64,000 nt of DNA from Cristatella mucedo (GCA_009760855.2 WPIO01000056.1:2307501-2371500), one strand, 5' to 3'; counted from the first letter of the stretch, positions 1-15,499 are shown. The notes: a model not told the origin generated them from the sequence alone. Made by a program: numbers and translations.

Positions 1-378
1 CTTATCTCATCGGCTATCGCGGCCCAGTAGTAGTGGGGGATAACAGTAGCGGCGTGTACGAACCGGAAGCCACGAGCTAGCAAGCGAAAGTCAGCGCGTC
101 CGGTCGGAAGTCTAAATTCAACGCAAAATTCACGCACATGGCGCATGTAAGCAGACGCAAAGCTGACACCAAGCATGCGCCGTTACACTAACCACGAAAG
201 GCAGATATCGACGGGGTGGGGGGGGGTTCAACGCTGGTGTATTCCTCCGACGCTCGCAGCGTGACGCCGCATAGCCGTTCTTCCCTCCGTCCAGTTTCCT
301 CTTGCCCGCTCCTATCTGGGCAGTGACTCACCCTTGTAAAACATCAACTCATTCAACAAAAATCCCGAATAACCCGTA

Positions 379-549
379 ACACACACACACGTGCACACAC
401 GCGCGCACACGCACACATGCGCGCACGCACACACACACACACACACACACACCAGTTGCCAGTTATAAATACCCACATGCATATGTAGATGCACACACAC
501 ACACACAAACACACACACATATATATATATATGTATATGTATATATATG

Positions 550-597
<48 letters not shown>
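379..597. repeat. CA and TA microsatellite cluster
   Basis: Imperfect (CA)n with interspersed CG steps from about 379 to 452, another CA run at 491-520, then an almost pure (TA)n tract to about 596. The open frames across it encode only Cys-Val or Tyr-Ile runs and are not genes. Confidence 0.95.
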
Positions 598-599
<2 letters not shown>

Positions 600-3000
600 T
601 AAATAGCAGCGGGTCGACCTTGAGCAGCCGCCGTACGATCCTACATAGCGGCGTCAAGCGGCGTTTGCGATGTTCAGCGCCAGCTGAACCACACAAGCTA
701 CACGAACACCCAATGTTGAGCCAATTTCCTACGAGTTTCCATGTCGCTTTGCGCAGGAAGCCCGGCGTCTCCAGCGCGAGCCTCAGTCGTGACGTAATCG
801 ACCGGCGGCGGCAGCGGCGGCGTAAAGCGACCGCTCTAGCGAGTCCAACCGCAACGTCCTCGACCTTGTTGCGCCGGCGGCGACGGTTAGCAGCGATTTT
901 GTTTCGCGCGCTGTTCGGTCTGCCGGTGCTGGGCTTCGGTCCTCGTTCATGTTGTCACTATCGGACGGCTTGTGGACGCAGCTTGTGCCGGAGCTGCTGT
1001 GCGATGTCGCACGAGCAGACTGAAGGCGAGTGATCCCCGATTGGTCGGCGCACCAGCGCGTCCATCTGTCTCTTTTTTTCCGACGAATGTGGCCGCTCCC
1101 CGCCGAGCAGCGCTCACTAGTTGTCCGCTGCGCCGTAGGCGCCGGATGCGAGAGGCGAAATACCCGAAGCCAGACGCCGTCCTCCGGCGGCCGCTTATGC
1201 TGGCGCGCGCCGCTTCGCTTTTGCTCCTTGGCATCGACGAGCGATGGCGTGCCGAAAGGGAGTGGGCAGGGGGGCGGGCGGGCACACGTCCCCCGGGGTC
1301 TAGATCGGGGGGGGGGCGCCAAATTGGGCGCATACTAATGGGTGTGGGGCGCCATCTGTCCCTCGGCGCACAATGTCCTAGGAACGCCACTGCTGACGAG
1401 GACGAGCCGAGAGCTCGAGCGTGGCGCTGCTCGGACGCGATCGTCGTCGTCGTTGGTTCAGCACGCCGCAGCAGTGAGATGGCCAGCCAGCCAGCCAGCG
1501 CGGCGGCCAGACCTGCTGCTCCCGGGTGCCCAATTGCCGGGGCCAATTCGTCGCCATCGCCGCCAGCTCGAGCTCTTTTTGCCGCTCGCTCTCACAGCTG
1601 GCGCCGCCCGCCGCCGTCGGTAGCGAAGCGTGCTGCATGGGCAGAAGCCTCCGGCAGAGCCGAAGCCACCGACGCTCGCCAGATCGAGGCTCTCCAGATC
1701 GAGGCTCGCTCGATTTCGGTCGCCGCAGAGGGGATGAGGGTCGTTCACTGTCGCGCCGTCGCTCGGCTTTGCCGATGGCGCTCGTGGCCGTAGTGGATGT
1801 TGCCCTGCCCACTAGGTATCGTTCGGGCCTCGCGAAGGGGGCTGGGCGGGTAGGTGAGTGGACGAGCCCTCAGCCTATCCTTGAGATTGCCCAGCGTGTG
1901 CCCACGGTGGCGCGGAGCAGGCCGAGTCGTGCGAAGCGTTCGAGAGACGAATTTGACGCCGTCGGAACAGAATTCACACCCACCTCAACGAGCGGGGGGG
2001 GGGGGGGGGGGAGGGGTGTGCATGAGAGGTGAGGGGCTGTGCTGACCCTGAGCAAGTTAGCACCACGACAACCCCGCCTGCACTAACCGTGCACGCGCGT
2101 TTGTTTGCTTGGTTTGCATTTTTGCGGCCTCTTTCCTTCGAAGCTTTGCATCCGAGTTTTGTGGGCTGGTTGATTCGACCGTGAAGGTGGTTGCATTCGC
2201 CCCTGGTGTCGAAACGGTACTGTAGGAATTCACGACTCCGCCGTTCAACCTAGTTACCTCCTCACCCTGCACACCCGCTGTGCAGCGCTCACAGGAAGGC
2301 ACGCTCGGTCTCGGCCAGTGCGGCGGTTCAAGACTTAAGTCTAAAGCTTCTTTGATGCCTCTCTGGGCTCTACCCGATGCTGTGAACAAGATAAATAGCT
2401 TATAGACGATTCACAGTACACAAAGAGTAGTAATAATACGTACGGATAGATTTGCTTGATTGTGTCTGTCTGTCCGTCCTTGCATCTGAAACTCGTCAGG
2501 GTGGAGACTTGCTTATCAGCTGACAGAGCACGAGCAGTGATTCAGAGGCTCTCTGCCTCTCTTTTTAGCCGGGCATGATTCTATTGCTAGTTAATTTAGT
2601 CTCTACGATGACGTATACATTCTGGAGCTGTGTAGACCCAACTGGTAGACCGATGTACCAGTAGCGAGGTGAGTGAGTACCACTTGTACCACCACTACTG
2701 GGGTGTACGTGACCTCTGACACCAGGTGTCGCAGTGTGCGTGCGTGACCAGACCGTCTATGCTGCTGCCGCCGCTGTCGCTGCCGCCACTGCCCTCCACA
2801 TCCACTCAGTCAGTTCAAGCAGTTCACCATATTTACGTTTACGTTTCTTTTTCATTTTTTCTACTGCTCTATTTTCACCTTTTTTTTAGCCTGCCATCCG
2901 GAGGCACAAGCAGGCGCTCACCCTCTCTTTCCTGCCAGCTTTGCGTCTCTCTCTCTCCATCTCTGTCTAATTAAACTAGCATTCGTGAGTTGCATGTGCA

Positions 3001-3422
<422 letters not shown>

Positions 3423-3716
3423 TGCGCACGTGGCCTTCCTCTGTTAGCCATTGTCGGCTTTTAGAGCCCTACGAGCTCTATGAGTATTGTGTTGTGTGCT
3501 TTTGCGTGCGAGGGCTGTCTTGCTGGTGAGTGTCTAAGCATGCATCTCTATTAGGCGTGCTGTAATTAACAGTGGAGTAATGACGACTCCCTAACAGGGA
3601 GCAAGCGTGCAACAATTCTAGGTACTCCACACTTCGGTGCAGTCACCATCGAGTGCGAAGCTACATCAGAGGCGGCTGCCACAAGAGCTAGCATAGACTC
3701 TGATGTATCTCCGTCT

Positions 3717-4306
3717 GTAACTCCACTAAGTCATAAAGACCATGTGGGTGTTACGCAGGAGATTTTGTATAGCGCACTCACAGCCTAAGCGGCTTTCGGT
3801 ACGCATTCGGTAGCCAACAGACTTCGTCTCACGCAACAAAGAGAAAGTGGGAAGCATAGCAAAGTCAGGAGAGCAGTTGAGGTAGTGGGTAGCATAGAAG
3901 TAATAATAATAATAATAATAATTCACTTGATAAAGCGCCCTCAGAGAACTCAATCTCTCTCTAGACGCTTTACATTTGCTGTAAAGTGAAATGCAATTGA
4001 ATGGTAAGTAAAATCATGCTTGAAAAACAAACGAGATGAATAATATGGTTAGGGGTGACATGCACAGGGTCAGCATGCAAATGTGGTTAGTGGCAGCATG
4101 CACAGTGTCAGCACGCAGCAGCTCAGGACCGCTGAAAAAGATGTGCCATAGTCGGCAGTAGGAGAGTAGTTGTCGTTGTGTAAGAATTGTGGAAGCGAGT
4201 TCCACAGTCTAGGACCTGCAGAGCTAAAGCTTCTGTCGCCAACTGTCTTTAAGCCGAGGAGGCGAGGTCCTGCGCCCCCAGCCCTCATTCTCGTGGTCGA
4301 CGACAT
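3717..4306 (-). mobile_element. LINE 3' fragment (family R) carrying an inserted LINE/SINE tail
   Basis: Read on the minus strand, 4306-4110 encodes TVGDRSFSSAGPRLWNSLP, the typical C-terminal end of a CR1/L2/jockey-like LINE reverse-transcriptase ORF. Its 3' continuation (3901-3717) recurs at 8300-8404, 57396-57460 and 62948-63125. Between them, 3903 to about 4105 is a roughly 200-bp element ending in the shared tail (AAAGCGCC-type hairpin sequence plus (ATT)n) that is absent from the copy near 8404, so it is a later insertion. Confidence 0.75.
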
Positions 4307-4478
4307 TAAAATCTGTTAGAATGCCTCTGGCCCCTGCATTGTTCAATACAGCACACGCGCAGCCCCCAATCACTGTTTTTGAGTGACATCGTGTGTTGGT
4401 CTGCTACATGTTTCCCGTTGATGCTGTAGCTCTGATTCACCGCTCATATGTTTTTCCCTTTATTTCAATTTATTACAG

Positions 4479-7168
<2,690 letters not shown>

Positions 7169-8299
7169 GGGACAACTATGCTCGGGCCAGCAGACTTGTC
7201 GGCACCTCGGTACGAACTACTGCTGCTGCTGCTGTTCTGGCTTCTTATCGTTTGCAAGCATGCACGTACCAACGCTTGTTTTGTTGCCACTAGTTGCCGC
7301 CAACGTTATCACAGCCCGTGGTGCTTTCAATGAGCACCACAGGCCGGATGAGCACCACAGGCAGATGCATCTTAGCTAGATTCGTGCTTTTTAGCGCCAG
7401 AGCTTTTAGCGTGCATTCAGCACCAGAGCTTTTAGTGTGCATTTGCAGGATCTGTGCTGAGATCTGCCACACATTCAGCTAACCTCGATGGACTGCCATT
7501 TGTGCATACAGCGTGACGAAAAAAATTCCTTGCCACGTGGCCAAAGTTACTGTGGTTACAAATTCGTTCGTGCTATCAATAAGAGAGTGTCCTGCGATGC
7601 CAGGCATACTAAGGCTCTCAGGTGCTCAACATGTGAAAATATTTATTGACAGCCCAAAAAAAACATGCTGTTAGTAAGTAGGCGTGGTTTAGTGTCACGT
7701 CGTCATAGATTCTTTATTATCTCCCTTCTCTGGCCAGGCATAGAGGCCACTAGATGCTTCTGCATCGTTTATTCTGCTGCACCGTAATCCACTGCACCAT
7801 AATCCGCTGAGCCTGAGTTTTGCTAGAAAGGTCGGCTACTGGTGTAGGCCGAACACGGAGCCTCAGCTGCGTGTTGATATGCCAGTAGCTCCATGGTCCT
7901 TCCGTGGGCTTCAAATTAGGTGACTGACTGTCGGGTGCCACTGCAGCTGCACCCGACAAACGGAATCGTCAAAACGTACCTCACTGGCCTGGCAGGGTGC
8001 TTAGGGTAGGGTGCTATTTTGCTGCAAAATGCAGCGAAACCTCCAAGCATCGTATTTGAGCTTTGAAATCTGACCAACAAGAACTTGAGTAAAGTACTGT
8101 TTTGATGAATCCTTGTGTGGCTCTGATGCATCTGAAGAACTTGTACCAGGCATGCCCGGTACGTGCTTCGGTGCAAGCAATCGAGTATTTGCACAAGGGT
8201 GAGGTTCTTGCACTTCACGGCCCTTCAGCTTCTTGGGTTCAAGACTTACCGCAGACTTAATCCTTAAGGATTGTCTGCTCCTGATTGATCTCCTTTTTT

Positions 8300-8480
8300 T
8301 ACGCATTCGGTAGCCAGCAAACTTCATCACACGAAACAAAGAGAAAATGAGATGCATAGCTGTGAGTCAGGAGGGCAGCTGAGATAATGCGTAGCATGGA
8401 AGTAGCAGCTCCGGACGGCTGGAAATAATATGTCATAGTCGGCGGCAGGAGAGTAGTTGTCGATATCGTTTTGTGTAAGC
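8300..8480 (-). mobile_element. LINE family R 3' fragment (empty-site copy)
   Basis: Closely resembles 3795-3901 joined directly to about 4110-4190: the roughly 200-bp tail element present in the 3717-4306 copy is missing here, giving an uninterrupted version of the target. Confidence 0.65.
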
Positions 8481-8965
8481 GATAACATTTAGAAGTTCTG
8501 TACAGGTTCAAATTCTCATTATTTCTGTCATTTTAAATTAGCTACCAGGCTGCCCACGTGGCCGTCAAGAAAATGGACGGTGACCTTCTTGCTAGACTTC
8601 TTCTGTAACTTGCTGCATGTACGTCTTCCTAACTAACTGTGCAGCAAGACGCTGGCAGATGGGGCAAAACCCTGCAGCTAGGCTCGCCGGTTGCAAACGT
8701 CGCAGCAGCCACGTTGCACCACGGCTCTCGTCGACCTCGGCACTGGCAGCCACCGAGCGGCCGCGTGCCGACAGCAGTTGTGCCGTCGCTCACCTTGAGG
8801 TCCCACCTTTAGGTCGGCACTGCGACCCATTCGTACCCGAATTACTTCCTCATCTGGCCTCTGGTCACTCTACAGCTTCCGGTTTCTCTGACTGTGGTCG
8901 TTTGGTAGTAAACCTCGAATCCCTCTCGTCAGTCAGTGCTTTCAGTTGCAAGACTCCCAAAGCCC

Positions 8966-9149
8966 GGAGCTTATCACCGCCGATCATCATCTTCCCGGAT
9001 CTATTCCGGATCTATCCCGGATCTATATCCCGGATCTATATCCCGGATCTATCCCGGAGCTTATCACCGCCGATCATCATCTTCCCGGATCTATTCCGGA
9101 TCTATCCCGGATCTATCCCGGAGCTTATCACCGCCGATCATCATCTTCC
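8966..9149. repeat. Compound minisatellite
   Basis: A 30-bp block beginning GGAGCTTATCACCGCC occurs three times (8966, 9056, 9120), each pair separated by a variable number of short GGATCTAT(AT)CCC units. Two repeat levels are nested. Confidence 0.9.
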
Positions 9150-9544
9150 TATTTGACGACATTTGAAGACGAGGTAAATAAATGCCTACATTTTTCCTCG
9201 AAGCGTTTGCTGCGTCCGAGTGGATTTTCTTTTGTCTGCTTAAGTGTCGCTCTGAAATGCACGTGCACGCTGGAAATATTCAATGGCATACTTCCTTTTT
9301 AGCCTATTAAAGTGCATAGCAGGAGATGTAGTTCTGTTGGGGTGCAATATATTATTATTATTCTTATTGTTATCATCATTTTACCGTACATGTGATTAGC
9401 AATTGTGCTCGAGCCTGACTTTGGTAGTCGCACCGATCGCTGCGAATGCCGTCGCTCGCGACGTCGATCCGATTGCAGCGAACCGAGCTCACCAAGCCTC
9501 GACGAGTTTGACCTTGAAGGGGTCACCTTTTGGATCTTGAATGA

Positions 9545-9945
9545 ACCGCCCCCCCCCCGTGCAGTGTAGGGTGCACCTGATGTCTCAGCCGTGTGGATCA
9601 ATGAAAGCGTTCCATCAGTTGTACCCAACAAATCTGGGAGGTCACGGCCTCCAGATTCCGATAGCAACTCGGACGAGCCGAGCAACTTTTGTCACATCTC
9701 CTGATTTGATCACATTTACAAAGAAACTAAAAACCTATTTATTGCAGCATTTCGTCAGTCCTTGCTATCCGTCTTTTGTATGCTTATGTGTGCTGACAGT
9801 GTGCATGCTGCCACTAACCATACTTGCATGCTGACCATTCGATCGCGTTTCCTTCGCAGCAAGTGTAAAGCGCCTAGAAAGAGATCGAGTTCTCTGAGGG
9901 CGCTTTATCAAATGTATTATTATTATGATTATTATTATTATTAAC
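9545..9945 (+). mobile_element. LINE 3' end with shared tail
   Basis: The frame ending SPDLITFTKKLKTYLLQHF is the usual extreme C-terminus of this LINE type. It is followed by the roughly 200-bp 3' untranslated segment and the tail AAGCGCCTAGAAAGAGATCG with (ATT)n at about 9905-9945. Start boundary is approximate. Confidence 0.7.
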
Positions 9946-10124
9946 TCTGCTCCGTGACAGCAAGTGTGTAGGGTGAGCAGGCGATCTTAGAGCGATCAAC
10001 CAGAACCGGATCAATCTCGTGCGTGCTTCTGGTAATGGCAGCTTGCACTCTCCCCTCTGTCGCTGCACCGGCTCGCTGGCCAGGCTCGCTCGGCGCTGCA
10101 GCTCGCTGGCAGCAGTTTCACGCC

Positions 10125-10201
10125 GGGAGGAGCGCTCTCACGTGATGGGAGGAGCGCTCTCACGTGACGGGAGGAGCGCTCTCATGTGATGGGAGGAGCG
10201 A
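10125..10201. repeat. 22-bp tandem array containing CACGTG
   Basis: Unit GGGAGGAGCGCTCTCACGTGAT repeated about 3.5 times (10125-10146, 10147-10168, 10169-10190, partial to 10201). The first two units hold the E-box palindrome CACGTG; the third has CATGTG. Confidence 0.85.
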
Positions 10202-10594
10202 GTCCCGAGAGAGGCAAGCCGCTCGAAGGCGCGACGTCGGCGCTGCGTCTGGAGCCGGCGGTGAATTCATTTCGGCAGCGGCTGCATCGTTCCGCTGTAG
10301 GCTTTCCGTCAACTTGAAGTGTCCCGACGTCTTTACAACAAAAGACAGGAGCCTTTCAATAGCTGCCGTACTCTTCGAAATAACACACACAGGCCCATCT
10401 TAATTGTTATTTCGTTTTAAATATAGCAGTGCATTGTTTTGTGTCGATGCGATGCCGGTGCGAGTGTGTATTTCAATCTGCTGCCGAGGCGTTGCCGACT
10501 CCGAGTGGGTGCGACGAACACGTGCGAGCGCCTGCTGGAAGAGTCTTGTGCCACTGCTGATGCTGCTACTGTCACTGCCACTGCCTTCACTTCA

Positions 10595-10930
10595 AATGTC
10601 TGCCCTGTCAACTTTTGATGGTACGTGATATGCCTACCGTGGTTGTAACGGGGAATCAGGGTTCGATTCTGGAGATGGATTATGAGAAACGGCTACCACA
10701 TCCAAGGAATGCAGCAGGCGCGGCAATTACTCACTGCTGGCACGGGGAGGTAGTGACGAAAAATAACAATACGGGACTCTAATGAGGCCCCGTAATTGGA
10801 ATGAGTACACTTTAAATCCTTTAACGAGGATTCGTTGGAGGGCAAGTCTGGTGCCAGCAGCCACGGTAATTCCAGCTCCAATAGCGTATATTTAAGTTGT
10901 TGCCGTTAAAAAGCCTGTAGTTGGATCTCG
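10595..10930 (+). pseudogene. 18S rRNA fragment
   Basis: Contains runs of the universally conserved 5' half of eukaryotic 18S rRNA in order: AGAAACGGCTACCACATCC, GACGAAAAATAACAATACGG, GAATGAGTACACTTTAAATC, GTAATTCCAGCTCCAATAGC and GTAGTTGGATCTCGG. Only about 335 bp are present, with no rDNA flanks, a shortened stretch before GGGGAATCAGGGTTC and substitutions in normally invariant positions, so I read it as a dispersed fragment, not a working rRNA gene. Confidence 0.9.
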
Positions 10931-12599
10931 GCTGTCACTGCCACTGCTGCTGGAGCAGCGTCACCAGTGGCAGCTAGAGGCCTTCACCTTTCATCTTTGC
11001 TGCCAGCCTACGGGATGACGAGGCGAGTGCTGCTGCTGACTTTAAAAATAGTCTCTTCAACCCTAGTATCATTGCTCACTACTTGTGGCTGTCCCTGTTC
11101 AGAATTCCTATGCAAGGCCCGCCTCATCTACCACCACCGAGCAGTGATGCAGACAGACTAGTACATACTTCTAATTTTGAACCTCGAGCTTGGTCACTGG
11201 CTTTGAACTGGAGCCATCATCTGAAATAGCAGTGATGTATAGACGCATGCGAAGCGCGAGATGTTTATTTATGTAACCCGATATATGCGAGACTTCCGGA
11301 TCTGGGCGTCATGTAAGGTGAGAGTCGGACCGTGGCTTTTGGTTCTTGGGCGACGGTCGGCCGGTGGGTCAGTTGGCAGGTCCAAGGTCAGTCTATGCTT
11401 GTAGCGATCTCGCCAGGATTCTACCAGCTACAATGTGCTAGCAAATATTTAGCTTTCGCTAGCTCGGTATTGCGGATAGCGCTGGCTGGTTTCGTAATAG
11501 TAAGTCTTGGCCGTTTGGCGAAATACGAGCGTCAGGTGTGTATGCATTCGTTGAACACTTTATGCCAATACCTAAATTAGTGAGGGCTACGCACGGAACT
11601 ATGGCAGCGGTGGCGGAAATTGAGGCTGATTGACTCAGCGCTAGCGCCTGCTGTTATGCCCTGCCGTTTGCAATCGCGGAGCACACCGCATTTAAGCACA
11701 TGTTCAGCCATTGCAAACGGCAGGGATTTTAAAGGTTTTAAAATGTGGACTGTACCTTTGAGACGGTATACTGGGAGCAGTAACGTTGATGACATGAAGG
11801 CGAGTTCAGCCATGCAGATGGACGGGGCTGTTGGAGGGCGAAAACGAGTTGCAGAAGGTTACCTCTTGTTTACCACCGATAAGCAGAACCGGATAAGCTG
11901 AGCCGGGGGCTATGGAGGCCATGGTTGTAGTGCCGAAGGCAAGCTAAAACCCTCTAACAGAAGGCGAATGGTTCGGCGAATGAATGAGCTAGTTCCTATG
12001 ATTCGGCGGGTCCCGAGAGCCCCGAAAACCAGGTACTTGCTAGGTGACAGCGAAGCCAAGGGCTTCAGAACGCTGATGTCGCCGGGCAAAAAAAACGTCA
12101 GAGGAGTCTCTAGAGAAAGGAATCTCTCCGAGACTCTTTTCACGATGTGTACTTGTCTGGTCTGGTCTGGACTGGTCTTGCGATGGAATTGCCGCAAGCG
12201 CAATCTTTGCTTTCATATTTGTGCAGACGATACACGGTTGAACGATGCGAGTGGAGTTTGATCGCACCTTGCCTTCCAGCACAGCAAACTCTCTCAACTC
12301 AATAGCTGCTTGTATTACTAACATTCGATCTTGGACGGCAAGGAACTTCTCAAATTTAAAGATAACCGACGTACTAGTTATTTGAATGCGTAGGTGCAAG
12401 TCAAAAATTAAAAACCTAAACCTCGTTCTGTGCTCGGCTCGGATGTCTCCTGCTGTAGTATCTGCATCTCAAAAGTACGTCAGCCCGTCAAGGTCAAATC
12501 TACTCAAGATCAGCCCGTCAAGGTCAATGCATAGTCTCGCTTTCAGCTTCATAACATAGCAAAAGCTCGGGCCTGCTTGGACACGCAGACCGAATTTAA

Positions 12600-13000
12600 T
12601 CTAGCTCCATGCATTTGCGATGGTCCTCCTGCGACATTTGTAACTTACCACTCCCAGGTCTTCCTAGCCCGGCTACCTGTGCAACGAGGCGCTTGCAGCT
12701 TGTGCGAAACTCGGCAGCCACGTTTGCCTGCGATGCACGTAGCGATCGCCGCGATACACCACCAGTCGCCGATCTGCACTGGTTACCCACCGAGCAGCTT
12801 GAAGGAGACAATGTTATGTTACTCACATTTAGCGTCCCTTCATCCTCTTGCTCCAGCCTACCTATCTGAACCACTTCCCAATCAGGCTAGATGGCGTACC
12901 GCCCACTCTTCCGAATAAAGTATTTTAGCTCTAATCTAACCAACCTCAAATTCTTTGAGACCGTGTCTTTAGTTTGGATACTTCGAAAGCATTGCCGAGC
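12600..13000 (+). mobile_element. LINE reverse-transcriptase C-terminal remnant
   Basis: Frame pieces RLQLVRNSAATFACDARS, DTPPVADLHWLP and ILLLTF-like VMLLTFS are the hallmark region downstream of the RT domain in CR1/L2/jockey-like LINEs. It has frameshifts and is not intact. Confidence 0.75.
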
Positions 13001-13006
13001 TGTTTT

Positions 13007-13135
13007 TGGCCCAATGGTTAAAGTGCTCACCCCAACCAAGGTATGGCCAAGGTCCCACGTGGGTTCGAGCCCCATGGCGAGTGCGAAGCGCCTGAATAGA
13101 GATTAAGTTCTCTTAGGGCGCAATACAAATGAATT
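13007..13135 (+). mobile_element. tRNA-derived SINE, type B
   Basis: A-box-like TGGCCCAATGGTTAAAG and B-box GGGTTCGAGCCCC are spaced as in a tRNA gene, followed by GCGCCTGAATAGAGATTAAG, a version of the shared LINE tail, and an A/T-rich end. Confidence 0.8.
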
Positions 13136-13569
13136 ACAGACATTTAAGCACAGAACTCACTTCCGAATGACATCGCGACATAACCTGACTTGTCGACATT
13201 GAAAAAGAAGCTACTAGCCCGCAGTTTCCTCACGACTTTTGCTGGGTCCGTGTGCAATATTCTTTAAGTGCTCATGGGTGGTTGATCGCGTTACCCTAGG
13301 GATAAGGTATCGATCTTCACGACCCAGAATAGAGTGAAATCAACGTGGAAACTTTGTAAAGCCTTGCCTGCAAGAGATTATGACTCGGGTGAAGGATTTG
13401 CGGACTAAAGTCACTGACAGCTGTGTTACCGATCCACTACGAGCAGGCTAAATAGAGAAGGAATGCTCATCTAAGGTGAGCTCAATTGCTGAACGTGAGA
13501 AATTGGAGTCACGAATCTACAGGAAATGGATTCGCCACATATTCAAGCTGGAATTCAGGGTTTGGAGAT

Positions 13570-13740
13570 TTACAATGGTATTCCATAAGGCTATAGCATA
13601 ATTGTATTTGAATAAATGTAGACTTTTGTACATGAATAAATGTAGAATTTTGTAAATGGATAAATGCTCACGAATAAATAAATCAACATAGAACGTTGAA
13701 CATAAATTTAAATGTAGATTGCTGTACAAGTGAAAATAAG
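13570..13740. repeat. A/T-rich degenerate tandem repeat
   Basis: Repeated AATAAATG(T/C)AGA-like words about 25-30 bp apart (for example GAATAAATGTAGA at 13611 and 13638). No coding signal. Confidence 0.6.
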
Positions 13741-14086
13741 ATAGCCCCTAAAAATAAAACCCGATGGCGCTTTAGGAGCAGAAATTAATATAAGACTTGG
13801 TCTTTTTGTCGGGGGGGGGGGAATACGGCACTTCTACTTGGGCACGACTGAACAAGAAAGAGGCCAATGCTAGGCCGTCGAGGGCACGCCATTCTCGTTG
13901 CTGTGACGTTACTATGGCGGAAGACTCAACCAGCAAAATCATCGACGCATTCCACAAGAGTCTTTGTTAATGGGAAACAACGAGCTCGTCGTGCAAGAAT
14001 CAAATGGTGAGACAGCATGCGATAGAGACAATCGTGGAAGATTAAGATTGATAGCAATATAGAAATAATAATGATACACATTGGTA

Positions 14087-14257
14087 GAGCCGTAATGGCT
14101 CACTAGGTAAGGCGGTTGTTTTTCACGACCTCGGGGCCGAGGTCGTGGGTTCGAATCCTGCGGTGGGCGATCCTTTATCACCACTGCAAGCGGTGGTGAT
14201 AGCCATAAAGGCTCTTTTGCCGCTATACAAAAAGAGACTGTTATATCAGCTAGTACT
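14087..14257 (+). mobile_element. tRNA-derived SINE, type A
   Basis: A-box-like TAATGGCTCACTAGGTAAGG and exact B-box GGTTCGAATCC, then a body with GCGGTGGTGATAGCC and the end AAATCAGCTAGTA-like. Closely similar copies lie at 15845 and 43795. It is immediately followed by a minus-oriented shared tail (14258-14330). Confidence 0.85.
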
Positions 14258-14330
14258 TTTTTTAGAGCGCCCAAGTGAGCTTAATCTCTTTCTAGGCGCT
14301 TTACATTTGGTGTACAGGAAAGATTCACAG
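14258..14330 (-). mobile_element. LINE/SINE shared tail fragment
   Basis: Minus-strand reading gives the shared tail GTAAAGCGCCTAGAAAGAGA, ending next to the type A SINE. Confidence 0.7.
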
Positions 14331-14656
14331 GTAGGTGTATCACGGACAGCCATTTCCTGCCTCCCTAACAACAGCAATTTCCACAAGATCACTCTGAGGA
14401 TGGAGCAAGTGTACTGCAAAACTTGGAGGATAACGTACCGTGTTAGCTTCCTTCCTGAAAACCGAAACATCACACACGCCATACTCACCTTTTAAGTTGA
14501 GCTTTTGGCCGGTGAAACGAACCACTCACCGAGCACTCGACGTAGAGATGCTAGGAATGGATGTCTCCTCGCAAGTATGCAAGCTCTTAGGTCATAATTG
14601 CACGTTTTGGCCGTATCTACGCTGTACAATCTACTGATATCGAAAAATATAAAAGT

Positions 14657-14727
14657 TGCGTCGGCCGGGAATCGAACCCGGGCCGCCCGCGTGGCAGGCG
14701 AGCATTCTACCACTGAACCACCGACGC
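14657..14727 (-). tRNA. tRNA-Gly(GCC)
   Basis: The minus strand folds as a standard 71-base tRNA: acceptor GCGTCGG pairs with CCGACGC, discriminator A, D arm GGTTCAGTGGTAG, anticodon loop TGCCACG with anticodon GCC, and T arm GGGTTCGATTCCC. Both internal promoter boxes match consensus and a T-run follows within a few bases (polymerase III stop). No intron and no CCA encoded, as expected for eukaryotes. Unlike the SINEs nearby, all stems are perfectly paired, so this looks functional. Confidence 0.96.
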
Positions 14728-15499
14728 TTACATTAACAATATGCTTAAGTATAAATTCTATACTTACTTAAGTAATTTGCTCGGGTTCTTTTTAGCTCAA
14801 CAGCACGTACCTTTCGTAAATAGCGGAAGTAGTAGACGCGGACCAAGCAGAAATATGGTCACACAAAGCGCAGTTGTTGTCACCCGTCTGTCATAATTAG
14901 CAAAGAAAATTAGCCACCAGTAGCTGAGAGGCCGCGACGAATTGCACCGGCCAGCATAGTTGTTTTAAGTTTTTAGCCAAGCCGTAGAGAAAAGAACAAG
15001 TCCTGACAACTCTTTCGACTAGTTTGGCAATCTCCCATTGGGTGCGTCGTGTCCCCCGAAGCCTCGTTTAGGCTGTCCTATCTTCTGCCCAGTTTGCCGT
15101 CAGGGAGGCCGTCCTAGCAGGGAAGCTCGCCGACAGCCCAGAGCAGGGGTTCTACTTTTGGCTAGGACTTACGGAAGGTGGTCACCTAGCGACTGAGCAT
15201 ACGAGCCGCCATGGGCTCGCCGCCGCGGTAAGAAGTGCGGACTGCGGCTGCGCCGATCGAGACGTACCCAGAAAGCCCGGCGATTATGCGACTGAACTCT
15301 GAACTCCTACGACGAGTTGCTTGCTGCAGCCATCGCGCTCGTTGTCGGCCGAGACGTGCGCCATTGCCGCGGGCCCACATCGAAGCGACGCTGGCGGCGG
15401 CGGCGCGCGAGCTGCTGGATTACTGCGGAGGGTGGGGCGTATTCCGCTCGGCATGGCGTGCAGCCGCCAACCCCGCTAATACAGCGTCGTTCGTTCACA

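Noticed and set aside
1774-1851. Candidate first coding exon of the CNEP1R1 homologue
   Set aside because: Donor and phase fit, but the encoded N-terminus is much longer than and unlike the family's SLEQAE-type start.
620-2032. Long open frames on both strands in the GC-rich left part
   Set aside because: Overlapping frames on both strands with Arg/Ala/Ser-rich products and no recognisable domain; expected from high GC.
9000-9150. CRISPR-like spaced repeats
   Set aside because: Eukaryotic context, only three long units with repeats as spacers, no cas genes.
13190-13500. Possible large-subunit rRNA fragment (GTTACCCTAGGGATAAGG at about 13288)
   Set aside because: Only this short word resembles conserved LSU sequence; the flanks do not follow any rRNA I know.
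14087-14257. Additional functional tRNA gene at the type A SINE
   Set aside because: Promoter boxes are present but the acceptor and anticodon stems do not pair; near-identical copies at 15845 and 43795 mark it as a SINE.
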